Part shown: piece after piece, positions 34,198-43,361 of the stretch
Numbering within the stretch: the stretch's first letter is position 1
How the letters are laid out: every line of letters begins with the position of its first letter
NCBI GenBank assembly: GCA_035308905.1
Contig: DATGFS010000030.1
Span: 1-64,000, forward strand
Direction: 5' to 3'
Source: a bacterium
GTDB taxonomy: Bacteria; Sysuimicrobiota; Sysuimicrobiia; Sysuimicrobiales; Segetimicrobiaceae
Length of the DNA: 64,000 nucleotides
Translations under genes and position numbers: made by a program
Notes under the pieces: model-generated
The model's database searches: none
Told to the model about the DNA's origin: nothing
Seen by the model: only the letters and a program-made list of their open reading frames with translations

Positions 34198-35127
34198 CTA
34201 CACCGCAACTCGGGGCGTAATCACCGTCATCGTCTGAAGAATCTTGAGGGCCACCTCGAGGGCCCTGAGGCCGTCCTCTCCCGACACCAGGGGCACCGTT
34301 TCGCCGCGGACGCATTGGATGAAGTGCGTCAGTTCCGCCCGCAGAGGCTCGCCGGCCGGCACGGTGAGCCGCCGTTCGTCCCCGCCGCGCCGGACCGTGA
34401 GCTGCTGACCGAGGTAGTTGAGGTGGATGAAGCCGTCCGGCAGGGTGATCTCGAGTTCGGCCGCCTTGACCGGCGAGACCCGGCTCGCGACGAAGCTGGC
34501 CATACACCCGTTGCGGAGGGTCAGATGGGCGACCGCGAGATCCTCGTCGTCGCCGTGGATCGCCGCTCCCACCGCGCTGACACGCGACACCGGCGCGTGC
34601 ATCAGGTGAAGGATGATGTCGAGATCGTGGATCATGAGGTCGAGCACCACCCCGACGTCCATGATCCGCCGCGGGTTCCAGGGCCGGACGCGGCGCACCT
34701 GCACAAACAGCGGATCGGTGACGAGGTCGCGCAGGCGCTGCACCGCGGGTTTGAACCGCTCCACGTGCCCGACCAGCAGCACGAGCCCTCGCCGCTGCGC
34801 GAGCTCCACCAGTTCCGCGGCTTCGTCCACACTGGTCGTGATCGGCTTTTCGACCAGCACGTGGATGTCGTGCTCGAGGAAGTCGCGCGCGATCTCGTAG
34901 TGGAGCGCCGTTGGGACGACGAGGCTGACCGCGTCCACCCGCCCGAACAGGTCGCGGTAGTCGCTGAAGCCCGTCGTGCTGTAGCGGCGCGCGAAGCCGG
35001 CGGCCTCGCGTGCCGCGGTGTCGACCACCCCGGCCAGCATGGCGCCCGGCAATTGATGATAGATGCGGACGTGGTGCTGCCCCCACTGGCCCAGGCCGAC
35101 GACGCCGATGCGGATCGGTCCGGTCAC
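34198..35127 (-). CDS. Gfo/Idh/MocA-family sugar oxidoreductase
   Basis: 309 residues. NAD-binding GVVGLGQWGQHH at the N-terminus, HVLVEKPITTS around residue 90, and the substrate-side MDVGVVLDLMIHDLDIIL, typical of enzymes oxidising nucleotide sugars. GTG start overlaps the DegT-family aminotransferase stop by four bases. The pair resembles oxidoreductase/aminotransferase sets that make amino sugars, for example GnnA/GnnB in 3-amino-GlcNAc synthesis, but the substrate is only a guess. Confidence 0.9.
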   Translation of the reverse strand: MTGPIRIGVVGLGQWGQHHVRIYHQLPGAMLAGVVDTAAREAAGFARRYSTTGFSDYRDLFGRVDAVSLVVPTALHYEIARDFLEHDIHVLVEKPITTSVDEAAELVELAQRRGLVLLVGHVERFKPAVQRLRDLVTDPLFVQVRRVRPWNPRRIMDVGVVLDLMIHDLDIILHLMHAPVSRVSAVGAAIHGDDEDLAVAHLTLRNGCMASFVASRVSPVKAAELEITLPDGFIHLNYLGQQLTVRRGGDERRLTVPAGEPLRAELTHFIQCVRGETVPLVSGEDGLRALEVALKILQTMTVITPRVAV

Positions 35128-36248
35128 GACGAACTCTTTCCCGGGTCGAAGCGCCGCACGGCCTCGATGATCCGCTCGAGGTCCGTGTCCGTGACGGCGG
35201 GATGGACCGGGACGCTCAGCGCCTGCTCGGCCGCCCGGACCGCCTCGGGACACCGGCTTTCACCGAAGCGCGCCCGGTAGAATGGGGTCAGATGAATCGG
35301 CGTCGGGTAGTACACGCGCGAGCCGATCCCTTCTTCCTCGAGGTGCCGGCGCAGGCGGTCGCGGCCCCGCGCCACCCGCACCGTGTACTGGTGGAAGACG
35401 TGCGTGTACCCGTCGGGCGTGACGGGGCATCGCAGCCAGTCGAGGCCGGCGAGCCCGTCCGAGAGCCGCGCGGCGTTTCGCCGCCGCCGGTCGTTCCAGC
35501 CGTCCAGGCGGCTCAACTGGCCGATGCCGATCGCGGCCGCCATCTCGGTCATCCGGTAGTTGTAGCCCTCCGCCTCGTACAGGTACTGCTGGCGTTCCCC
35601 GCCGCGCACGAAGAGTCGCGCCCGGTCGGCCACGTCCGGGTCGGAAGTCGTGGCCATGCCGCCTTCGCCCGTGGTCATGTTCTTTGACGGATAGAAACTG
35701 AAGGCCGCCGCGCGGCCGAGGGCCCCGGCGCGGCGGCCGCGGAACGCGGCCCCGTGCGCCTGCGCCGCGTCCTCGATCAGCGTGAGGCCGTGGGAGGCCG
35801 CCAGCGCCTCAAACCGGTCGATGGCACACGGCAGCCCGTACAGGTGCACGAGGAGGACGCCCCGCGCGCCGGGCGTCCGCCCCAGCGCGTCCGCGGTCGA
35901 CTCGGGGTCCAGGTTGAATGTGCGCGGATCGATGTCGGCGAAGACCGGTTCCGCCCCGCACGACAGGATCGTGGCGGCCGTCGCGCCGTATGAGAAGGCG
36001 GTCGTGATGACGCGGTCTCCCGGCCGGATGTCGGCCGCCCGAAGCGCCGCCATGAGCGCCGTGGTCCCCGAACTGGCCGCCACCGCATGGGAGGCTCCCA
36101 CGTAGGCGGCAAAGGCCTGCTCGAAGTCCGCGACCCGCGGTCCGGCGACGAAATGTCCGGAATCCAGGACTTCGAGGACTCGGCGTTTGTCCTCGTCGGA
36201 GATCAGAGGCTGGGCGATTGGGATGAGTCGGCGCGAGGTCGTCGGCAT
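35124..36248 (-). CDS. DegT/DnrJ/EryC1-family aminotransferase
   Basis: 374-residue PLP enzyme, sugar aminotransferase family. Marks: SSGTTALMAALRA for the cofactor phosphate, EDAAQAHGA, and the PLP lysine in FSFYPSKNMTTGEGGM near residue 190. The C-terminal Arg/Tyr segment (GSRVYYPTPIHL) fits the substrate pocket. The ATG at 36248 has no clear Shine-Dalgarno. Works with the adjacent oxidoreductase, which would supply a keto sugar for transamination. Confidence 0.92.
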   Translation of the reverse strand: MPTTSRRLIPIAQPLISDEDKRRVLEVLDSGHFVAGPRVADFEQAFAAYVGASHAVAASSGTTALMAALRAADIRPGDRVITTAFSYGATAATILSCGAEPVFADIDPRTFNLDPESTADALGRTPGARGVLLVHLYGLPCAIDRFEALAASHGLTLIEDAAQAHGAAFRGRRAGALGRAAAFSFYPSKNMTTGEGGMATTSDPDVADRARLFVRGGERQQYLYEAEGYNYRMTEMAAAIGIGQLSRLDGWNDRRRRNAARLSDGLAGLDWLRCPVTPDGYTHVFHQYTVRVARGRDRLRRHLEEEGIGSRVYYPTPIHLTPFYRARFGESRCPEAVRAAEQALSVPVHPAVTDTDLERIIEAVRRFDPGKSSS

Positions 36249-36324
36249 TATCCGATTGGCCGGGCTATGCTCGTGAATCCGAACGATTGTTCTCCACCCG
36301 GCGGGCATTTCCTGCGCCCCCGCG

Positions 36325-36768
36325 TCACTTGCCGCCCTCGATCTGCTGCTGGAGCGCCTTGAGCATGCCGTCGATGTTCTCCCGCATCTTCACCCGCAGC
36401 AGTCCGGTCAGCAACCGGCCGATCAGCGGAATCCCGAACTCGAACCGGACCGTGATCGTGGTGCGCGTGCCGCCGCCGTCGGCGGCGAACTCCCACGTGC
36501 CCTCGTAGCTGTCAAAATCCCCGTCCCGCTGCCGGAAGCGGCAGCGGTGGGCGGCGTCGTCCCACTCGTCCTCCTCCACCCAATGGATGCGGCGGCCTTC
36601 GACGATGCCGACCCATTCTGTCAGCGTCGGCACCTCCCCGTTTCGTTCCAGGACGGTCACGCGCTCGAGGTCCGGCATGAAGCTCGGGAAGTCTTCGACC
36701 CGCCGCGCACGCGCATAGACCGTGTCGAGCGGCGCGCGGATGACGATCGATGCGCTGACCTCGGGCAT
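36325..36768 (-). CDS. SRPBCC (START-like) family protein
   Basis: 147 residues with the polyketide-cyclase/aromatase-like fold: SIVIRAPLDTVYARARRVEDFPSFMPD at the N-terminus, of which APLDTVYARARRVEDFP is typical of ligand-carrying START domains, strands around WEFAADGGGTRTTITVRFEF, and a long C-terminal helix. It probably binds a hydrophobic ligand such as a quinone precursor. GGGAGG precedes the ATG. Confidence 0.85.
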   Translation of the reverse strand: MPEVSASIVIRAPLDTVYARARRVEDFPSFMPDLERVTVLERNGEVPTLTEWVGIVEGRRIHWVEEDEWDDAAHRCRFRQRDGDFDSYEGTWEFAADGGGTRTTITVRFEFGIPLIGRLLTGLLRVKMRENIDGMLKALQQQIEGGK

Positions 36769-36829
36769 GGAGCCTCCCGTCCGGGGCGTGAATTACGTGG
36801 CGGGCCCGCGGGCCCGCCGCGACAGTTGA

Positions 36830-37585
36830 TTATCGCCCGCCCGTGACGTCGAGAATGGCGCCGGTCGTGTAGGACGCCGCGGGCGACAGCAGCCAGAGAA
36901 CCGCTTCAGCGACTTCGTCGGCCGTTCCCCCCCGCCCCATCGGGATGGTGGGAGCGAGGCGCGCCGGACGGTCCGGATCGCCGGCGGTCGTGTGAATGTC
37001 GGTCAGAATCAGTCCGGGGCGGACCGCGTTCACGCGAATGCCTTCCGCCGCGACCTCTCGCGCCAGCCCGATCGTGAAAGTATCGACCGCGCCTTTGGAG
37101 GCGGCGTAATGCACCCACTCGCCCGGTCCGCCGAGGCGCGCCGCCGCCGATGAGATATTGACGATGACGCCGCCCCGGCCGCCGTGCCGCGGGGACATCC
37201 GCCGGACCGCCTCGCGCGCGCACAAGATGGTCCCGGCCACGTTGGTGCCCAGGACGCGCGAGAGGTCGCCCGCCGCAAGGCCGTCGAGCCGCCCCGGCCG
37301 GCTCGACACGCCCGCGTTGTTCACCAACGCGGTCACCGGGCCGAGGACGCGGGCCGCCTCCGCGAACAGCGCGACGACGTCCGCTTCGTTGGACACGTCG
37401 CCCCGGATCGCGCGGGCCCGGCCGTCCGCCGCTTCGATGCGGCGGACCACCTCCACCGCGGCCCGCTCGTCCCGGACGTAGTTGACCGCGACCGCATAGC
37501 CGCGCGCGCCGGCGAGGCGGGCCACCGCCGCCCCGATTCCACGGCCCGCGCCCGTGACGACCAGGACCTGATCGCCGCTAGGCAT
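36830..37585 (-). CDS. SDR-family oxidoreductase
   Basis: 251 residues. Glycine motif TGAGRGIGAA, NNAG near residue 90, and the Ser-Tyr-Lys site in VNISSAAARLGGPGEW with YAASK. FabG-like, but not in a fatty acid operon; probably reduces a hydroxy or keto substrate with NADP. Its ATG overlaps the upstream GTPase stop by eight bases. Confidence 0.92.
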   Translation of the reverse strand: MPSGDQVLVVTGAGRGIGAAVARLAGARGYAVAVNYVRDERAAVEVVRRIEAADGRARAIRGDVSNEADVVALFAEAARVLGPVTALVNNAGVSSRPGRLDGLAAGDLSRVLGTNVAGTILCAREAVRRMSPRHGGRGGVIVNISSAAARLGGPGEWVHYAASKGAVDTFTIGLAREVAAEGIRVNAVRPGLILTDIHTTAGDPDRPARLAPTIPMGRGGTADEVAEAVLWLLSPAASYTTGAILDVTGGR

Positions 37586-38624
37586 GCAGTTCGAGCACGT
37601 CGCCGTCGTCGAGGACGTGCTCGCGTTGGACCATCTGGCCCTCGTAGGTGTGGCTTCCCCAGACCCGCGCGTACTTCAAGCGCTCGGCGAAGTCTTTGTG
37701 GACGACGGCGGCGACTTCCTCGACCGTGATGCCGCGACGGAATACGTACGGCACCGACTTGTCGGCGCGCCGGCCGGGCGCCTTGGTGTAGACGCGGATC
37801 ACTCCGAGCAGCCGGAACAGCTCCAGCCTCAGCGTCTCCAGCCCCTCGCCCGTCTCCGGCGACACGGGCAGGATCTCGAACCGCGCGCCGTACGCCTCAC
37901 GCAGCAGTTCGAGGCGCACGCCCGCGTCCGGCGCGTCGCTCTTTGTGGCGACGAGGAGCGTCGGCGTGGGTTTCGTGGCGGCCGGCTTTGATTCCATCGT
38001 GGCCGGGAGCGGAGCGGACGGCGGCGGCGCGGACGGCATCGGCCCCTGCGGCCCGCGGGCGGGCCCGAACTCGACCCGGCCCTCTGTCGTGAGCGCCATG
38101 ACCGCGTCCATCGAGGCGAGCAGGTCGTCGTCGGCGAGATCCGCCACGAGCAGCGCCCCGTCGGCCTGCCGGATCAGCGCGAAGAGCCACGGCTCCGCCG
38201 TCTCCGGCGCGATCGGCGGCAGGTCCACCAGCTGGATGTTGATGTCTTCGAACGGCACCATCCCGGGCAGCGGCGTTCGTGTGGAAAACGGATACGGCGC
38301 GACGACCGGGTTCGCGTTCGTGAGCGCGGCGAGCAGGCGCGACTTCCCGGCGTTCGGGGCGCCGACGAGCGCGATCTGGCCGGCTCCCTCGCGCGGCACG
38401 TGGTGCCACGTCGGCCCCTTCGCCGCGGCCTTCTTGCTGCGCGCCGCCTCCGTCCGGATTTTGGCCATGCGGCGGCGGATGTCCGCGCGCATGTGCTCCG
38501 TCCCCTTGTGCTTGGGGATCGTCGCCATCATCGCGTCCAACGCCTCGAGCTGCTCGTCGGGCGACGTGGCCTGCCGGAACCGGCGCTCGGCCTCGAGATA
38601 TTGCGGTGTCAGGTTGGCGGGCAT
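37578..38624 (-). CDS. DRG/OBG-type GTPase with TGS domain
   Basis: 348 residues. Helical lead (RRFRQATSPDEQLEALD), P-loop GAPNAGKSRL near residue 87, G2/G3 region PFSTRTPLPGMV and QLVDLPP, G4 ATKSD, and a C-terminal TGS domain (YTKAPGRRADKS, VVHKDF, DDGDVLELHA). Between G3 and G4 there is a Pro/Ala-rich insertion of about 30 residues (PSAPPPSAPLPATMESK) not usual for the family. DRG-like TGS GTPases act near the ribosome; function here is inferred. Confidence 0.88.
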   Translation of the reverse strand: MPANLTPQYLEAERRFRQATSPDEQLEALDAMMATIPKHKGTEHMRADIRRRMAKIRTEAARSKKAAAKGPTWHHVPREGAGQIALVGAPNAGKSRLLAALTNANPVVAPYPFSTRTPLPGMVPFEDINIQLVDLPPIAPETAEPWLFALIRQADGALLVADLADDDLLASMDAVMALTTEGRVEFGPARGPQGPMPSAPPPSAPLPATMESKPAATKPTPTLLVATKSDAPDAGVRLELLREAYGARFEILPVSPETGEGLETLRLELFRLLGVIRVYTKAPGRRADKSVPYVFRRGITVEEVAAVVHKDFAERLKYARVWGSHTYEGQMVQREHVLDDGDVLELHA

Positions 38625-38636
38625 AGCGCTCGCGCT

Positions 38637-39380
38637 TTATTGTAGCGTGTCGGCGCTCCCGGCGGCCACCCCGAGATACGCCTCTCGGACGCGCGGACTG
38701 TGCCGCAGCGCATCCGCGGTGCCGGCGAGCGCGATGCGGCCCGTCTCCATCACGTACCCCCGGTCGGCGTGCTCGAGGGCGACGGCGACGTCCTGCTCGA
38801 CGAGCAGCAGGCTGGTCCCCCGCCCGCGCAGCCGGTCGACCGTTTCCATCAGCGCCTGCACGGCGATCGGCGCGAGGCCGAGCGACGGCTCGTCGATCAG
38901 CAGGAGGCGCGGCCGCGCCATGAGGGCCCGGGCGAGCGCGGCCATCTGCTGCTCGCCGCCGCTCAACTGGCCGGCGGGGAGATGGAGGCGCTCGCCCAGG
39001 ACGGGGAAGAGGTCGAGGACGTCGCGCAGATCCGCGGCGACCGCGGCGCGGTCTGAGCGCGCGTATGCCCCGACGAGGAGGTTCTCCCGCAGCGTCAGAT
39101 CCGCGAAGAGGCGGCGGCCCTGCGGTACGTGCGCCATGCCCAGTCGCACGATCGCCTCCGGCGGCAGGCCGGTGATGTGCCGTCCCTCCCAGCGCACGCG
39201 GCCGCGCCACGGCCGCAAGAGTCCGGAGATCGCCCGCAGCAGCGTCGACTTGCCGGCGCCGTTGCTGCCGACGAGCGCGACCACCTCTCCCCGCCGCACC
39301 TCCAGCGCGACCTCCCAGAGCACCTGGACGCTGCCGTAGCCGGCGCCGAGTCCCTCGACGAGGAGGAGCGGCTCGGTCAT
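38637..39380 (-). CDS. livF: Branched-chain amino acid-type ABC ATPase (LivF)
   Basis: 247 residues. Walker A GSNGAGKST, VPQGRRLFADLTLRENL characteristic of LivF, signature LSGGEQQMAALARALM and Walker B LLLIDEPSLGLAP. ATGA overlap with livG. Last gene of a five-gene importer; the family carries branched-chain amino acids, amides, urea or aromatic substrates. Confidence 0.92.
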   Translation of the reverse strand: MTEPLLLVEGLGAGYGSVQVLWEVALEVRRGEVVALVGSNGAGKSTLLRAISGLLRPWRGRVRWEGRHITGLPPEAIVRLGMAHVPQGRRLFADLTLRENLLVGAYARSDRAAVAADLRDVLDLFPVLGERLHLPAGQLSGGEQQMAALARALMARPRLLLIDEPSLGLAPIAVQALMETVDRLRGRGTSLLLVEQDVAVALEHADRGYVMETGRIALAGTADALRHSPRVREAYLGVAAGSADTLQ

Positions 39381-40129
39381 CGTGGGTCCGCCTCGCCCCG
39401 CGCGGCGTGGCGCGGTCCGAGGTACGCCGCGATCACGGCGGGATCGGACGTGACCTCTTGCGGCGGCCCCTCCGCGATCTTCGAGCCGTGGTGCAGGACG
39501 ACGACGCGGCGGCACAGCCCCATCACGACGCGCAGCACGTGCTCGATGACGAGCAGGGTGATCCCCTGCTCGTTGATGCGGCGCAGGAGCGCCATGTCCG
39601 CCTCGGTCTCGGCGGGCGTGAGGCCGGCCATCACCTCGTCGAGCAGCATGAGGCGGGGACGCAGCGCGACCGCCTTCGCGAGCTCGAGGCGGCGGAGGTC
39701 CGGGGTCGTCAGCGCGCGCGCCGGAAGGTCGCGCTTCGCGCCGAGGCCGACCCCGTCCAAGACCTCGTCGGCGCGGCGGAGCGCGTCGGCGACCCCGGCG
39801 GCGGGCTGCGCGCGGAACAGCATCGGGACCGCGACGTTCTGGCGGACCGACATATTGCGGAACGGCTGGGCGATCTGGAACGTCCGGGCGATCCCGAGCC
39901 GCGCGATCGCCGCCGGCCGGCGTCCGGTGATGTCGGTCCCGTCGAACTCGACGCGGCCGGCGGCCGGCGCCTCCATGCCGGTGATCACGTTCACAAGGGT
40001 GCTCTTGCCGGCGCCGTTCGGCCCGATGAGTCCCACGATCTCGCCGGCCTCGATCGCGACGTCGACCCGATTGATCGCCGCGAGACGGCCGAAGAACTTG
40101 CTCACTCCCGTCGCGGCCAGCAGCGGCAT
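39377..40129 (-). CDS. livG: Branched-chain amino acid-type ABC ATPase (LivG)
   Basis: 250 residues. Walker A GPNGAGKSTLVNVITG, GIARTFQIAQPFRNMSV typical of LivG and a Walker B LMLLDEVMAGLTPAE. The signature motif is altered to LTTPDLRRLELAKAV, where most LivG proteins have LSxGQQRxLEIARAL; this is a real departure in a motif that contacts ATP in the partner subunit. One-base TGATG overlap with livM. Confidence 0.9.
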   Translation of the reverse strand: MPLLAATGVSKFFGRLAAINRVDVAIEAGEIVGLIGPNGAGKSTLVNVITGMEAPAAGRVEFDGTDITGRRPAAIARLGIARTFQIAQPFRNMSVRQNVAVPMLFRAQPAAGVADALRRADEVLDGVGLGAKRDLPARALTTPDLRRLELAKAVALRPRLMLLDEVMAGLTPAETEADMALLRRINEQGITLLVIEHVLRVVMGLCRRVVVLHHGSKIAEGPPQEVTSDPAVIAAYLGPRHAARGEADPR

Positions 40130-41163
40130 CAGACGCGGTTCTCCTGGAGAGCCTCGCGGATCGACGCGCGCAGCGCCGCGGCACGTCCGCTGCCGGGCCG
40201 GGCCTGGAAGAGCTCGGCGAGGCCCCGCGGCGCGAAGATGACGAGCGCGCAGACCAGCGCGCCGAAGAAGACGTTGTGGAGGAACAGCGAGACGTTGGTC
40301 AGCGTGACGTCGAGGCTCTTCAGAATGACCGCCCCGGCGGCGGGCCCGAGGACCGTGCCCGGTCCGCCAAACAGCGCCATGACCACGGCCTGGACGGTGA
40401 AGTCGATGTTGAAGACGGTCGGCGGGTCGATAAAGGTGAGCCAGTACGCGTAGATGCCGCCGGCGGCGGCGAACAGGAACGCGTTCGCCGCGTACGCGAG
40501 GATCTTGAAGGGGAGCGGCTCGATGCCGAGCACCTGGGCCGCGTCCTGGTTCTCGCGGATCGCCGCGATCGCGTAGCCGGCGCGCGTCCGCGGCAGCGCG
40601 AACCCGGCGAGCACCGCCAGCGCCAGGCCGGCCAGCATCCAGTAGTAGAAGACCTTGAAGTCGCCCGCCGGCGGCAGGTTCATCCCGGATCCGCCGCCGG
40701 TAAGCTCGAGGTTCGCGGTGAGCTGGCGCAGCACGAGCATGAACCCGAGCGTCGCGATCGCAAAGTAGTGGCCGCGCAGCCGCAGCAGCAGGGCTCCCAT
40801 CGCCACGGCCGAGGCCGCGGCCAGCAGGCAGCCGGCCGGCAGCGCCGCGGGAAACGGCAGATGCGCCCGCACCATGAGGATCCCGGTCGTGTAGGCGCCG
40901 ATGCCGATGAACGCCGCGCCGCCGAAGTCGGGGTAGCCGGTGTAGCCGCCGATCAGGTTCCACGCCGATGCGAGGATCCCGAACAGGAAGATGCCGGTGA
41001 TGATCCGGACGTAGTACGTGTTGAGGAGTCCCGGCAGCACGAGCGCCACGACGAGCGCCGCGGCCGCGACGGCGAGGCCGCGCGCGTCCCCCCTGTGAGG
41101 GACTAGCGAGGCGGGACGCTTTGGCTCACGCCGTAGGCCTGCGCCGGCGTCGCGGCGGGTCAT
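40129..41163 (-). CDS. livM: Branched-chain amino acid-type ABC permease (LivM)
   Basis: 344 residues, eight or more membrane helices. LivM marks: SAWNLIGGYTGYPDFGGAAFIGIGAY, with NLIGGYTGYPDFGGA as the core, and the coupling loop GYAIAAIRENQDAAQVLGI. A 30-residue basic cytoplasmic lead precedes helix 1. ATGA overlap with livH. Confidence 0.93.
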   Translation of the reverse strand: MTRRDAGAGLRREPKRPASLVPHRGDARGLAVAAAALVVALVLPGLLNTYYVRIITGIFLFGILASAWNLIGGYTGYPDFGGAAFIGIGAYTTGILMVRAHLPFPAALPAGCLLAAASAVAMGALLLRLRGHYFAIATLGFMLVLRQLTANLELTGGGSGMNLPPAGDFKVFYYWMLAGLALAVLAGFALPRTRAGYAIAAIRENQDAAQVLGIEPLPFKILAYAANAFLFAAAGGIYAYWLTFIDPPTVFNIDFTVQAVVMALFGGPGTVLGPAAGAVILKSLDVTLTNVSLFLHNVFFGALVCALVIFAPRGLAELFQARPGSGRAAALRASIREALQENRV

Positions 41164-42047
41164 CCGCGGAACCGCGCCGCGCGCCCGAACAGCCCCGCGG
41201 GACGCACCAGCAGGACCAGAATCAACGCGCTGAACGCGACGATGTAGTCGTAGTTTGGACCGAGCCAGCCCGCCGCGTACGTCGTCAGCAGGCCGAAGAT
41301 CAGCCCGCCCGTCAGCGCCCCGGCGACGCTGCCGAGCCCGCCGAGCACGCAGACGACAAACCCGATGAACGTGAAGTTGGCACCCATCGCCGGGTAGATC
41401 GGAAAGCTCATGCCGGCCAGGCCCCCGGCGATGCCCGCCGTCGCCAGCGCGATTGCGAAGGTGAGCGCGTACACGTGGCCGATCGGAATGCCCATCAGGC
41501 GCGCGGCGTCCTGATCGGACGCCGTGGCGCGGATCGCGGTCCCCAGGCGGGTCCGGCTCATCAGCAGGTGCAGCAGGAGGGCGACGAGGAGCGCGACCGC
41601 GAGGGTCATCAGGCGGACGGCCGGCACGATGACCGGACCCAGGTGGAGGGCGCGGCCCGAGTAGGCCGTCGTCACGGCCCGCACGTCGGCGGTCCAGACC
41701 GCGAGGGCCCCGTTCGTGATCAGGAGATCGAAGCCGAACGTCAGCAGGAACGTGATCAGGAACGACGCGCGGATGACCTGGTTGACCACCACGCGCTGCA
41801 ACCCGTAGCCGAGGACGAACAGCGCCGCGCCCGCGATCGGCAGCGTCGCGAACGGGTCGATGCCGTAGAGCGTGAACAGCCAGTACGTCGTGTACGCGCC
41901 CAGCATGACGAACGCGCCGTGCGCGATGTTGATCACGTTGAGCACGCCCCAGACGAGGGACATGCCGAGCCCGACGGTCGCGTAGGTGCCGCCGATCAGG
42001 AGGCCGTTGACCGCGTTCTGCAGCGCGATCTGAACAGCCGGGCTCAC
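41160..42047 (-). CDS. livH: Branched-chain amino acid-type ABC permease (LivH)
   Basis: 295 residues, about eight membrane helices. LivH marks: NGLLIGGTYATVGLGMSLVWG, whose NGLLIGGTYATVGLG is the classic start, VLNVINIAHGAFVMLGAY, and the EAA-like loop GTAIRATASDQDAARLMGI. GTG start 13 bases after the binding-protein stop. Confidence 0.94.
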   Translation of the reverse strand: MSPAVQIALQNAVNGLLIGGTYATVGLGMSLVWGVLNVINIAHGAFVMLGAYTTYWLFTLYGIDPFATLPIAGAALFVLGYGLQRVVVNQVIRASFLITFLLTFGFDLLITNGALAVWTADVRAVTTAYSGRALHLGPVIVPAVRLMTLAVALLVALLLHLLMSRTRLGTAIRATASDQDAARLMGIPIGHVYALTFAIALATAGIAGGLAGMSFPIYPAMGANFTFIGFVVCVLGGLGSVAGALTGGLIFGLLTTYAAGWLGPNYDYIVAFSALILVLLVRPAGLFGRAARFRG

Positions 42048-42060
42048 GGGGACGGGGCCG

Positions 42061-43290
42061 TTACTTGCGCGCCGTCCACACCGGCGTCGGGTACATCGCC
42101 TTCGCGGCCGCCACGTTCCCGGGCCAGACCGTCACCACTTTGCCGTGCTGGATTTGGACGGTGACCATCGGTTTGTAGCTGTTGTAGCCTTTGTCGTTGA
42201 ATTTGATCCGGCCGTAGAACGTGACCAGGTCGAGCGCGGCGAGCGCGTCCCTTACCTTCTGCCGGTCGATGCCGCCGGCGTTCTGGATTGCGAGCTGCAG
42301 GGCGAGGCCGCCGGCGGAGCCGTTCGCGGCGTGGTAGTCGGGCTCGAAGCCGTACCGCTTCGTGAACGCTTCGCTGTACTGCCGCGTGGTCCCGAAGAGC
42401 GGCCCGTTGTACTTCACATCGGGCGTCCACTGCGACGAGGCAAAGACGTACTCGGCCGCGGGGCCCAGCGCTTTGACGAAGTCCGGCGTCGTCGGGCCGA
42501 CCGTGAATCCGAAGAACTTCGCGTTGACCTCGAGGCTCTGCGCCTGCCGCATCGCGACGAGGGATTCCTGCAGGTGGCCCGACTCGATGATGACGTCCGC
42601 GCCGGCGGCCTTGATCGCGGTGAAGGGCGCGCTGAGATCGTTCGCGCCGACCGGATACTTCTGGAAGTAGACGACGCGCATGCCGTTGCGGTCGGCCCAG
42701 TCCCGGGCGCCGTTCGCGACCTCGAGCGAAAACAGGTCGTCGGCGGCGATGATGGCGACCGTCGCCGGCCGCGGCGACAGCGAGGCCGCGCACTGCAGCA
42801 TCGCCGCCGCGTAGTCCGCGGCCGGACTGCTGACGCCGAATGTGTACTTGTACCCCTGCTCGAAGATCTTCGCGGCCGCACCGTTCGAGTCGACCATCGG
42901 CATCTTGTACTTCTCGGCGATGCCGGCGTCGGCGAACGTGGCCGGGCTGCCGTAGGGCCCGAGCAGAAACGCGACGCGGTCCTGCGTGATGAGACGGTCG
43001 GTGAGCTCCGCGGAGGTCTGCGGCTTGCTCTGATCGTCGTAGTAGACGATCTGGACCTTGTAGGTGTGCGGGCCCGCCTTGATGCCGCCGCGGGCGTTTA
43101 CGGCCGAGGCCCAGAGGTCGTAGCCCTGCTTGGCCAGCGCGCCTTCCCGCGCGTCCGCGCCCGTCGCCGCGAGGGGCGCGCCGAGCTTCAGTATCTCCTC
43201 GCCGTGCAGCGCGCCCGCGGTGACGCCGAGGGCCCCCACGACGATGATCGCGGCGATCGCGATCGGTACGCGGCTCTTGGAACGCACCAT
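42061..43290 (-). CDS. livK: LivK-type ABC substrate-binding protein
   Basis: 409 residues with an uncleaved or long hydrophobic signal (VPIAIAAIIVVGALGVTAGA). Periplasmic-binding type I fold: LKLGAPLAATGADAREG, YYDDQSKPQTSAELTDRLI, of which DDQSKPQTSAELTDRLI is typical, and a C-terminal lobe ending WTARK. Two ATGs compete; the one at 43290 has GGGAGG at seven bases, while 43296 abuts it. First gene of the livKHMGF importer. Ligand unknown; neighbours point to a nitrogen compound other than leucine being possible. Confidence 0.92.
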   Translation of the reverse strand: MVRSKSRVPIAIAAIIVVGALGVTAGALHGEEILKLGAPLAATGADAREGALAKQGYDLWASAVNARGGIKAGPHTYKVQIVYYDDQSKPQTSAELTDRLITQDRVAFLLGPYGSPATFADAGIAEKYKMPMVDSNGAAAKIFEQGYKYTFGVSSPAADYAAAMLQCAASLSPRPATVAIIAADDLFSLEVANGARDWADRNGMRVVYFQKYPVGANDLSAPFTAIKAAGADVIIESGHLQESLVAMRQAQSLEVNAKFFGFTVGPTTPDFVKALGPAAEYVFASSQWTPDVKYNGPLFGTTRQYSEAFTKRYGFEPDYHAANGSAGGLALQLAIQNAGGIDRQKVRDALAALDLVTFYGRIKFNDKGYNSYKPMVTVQIQHGKVVTVWPGNVAAAKAMYPTPVWTARK

Positions 43291-43361
43291 GCCCATCCCT
43301 CCCGGCCGGCCACCCGGCCCCCCGAACGGCGCCCCGCCGGTGCCGGTAGAGTTAGGAGGCT

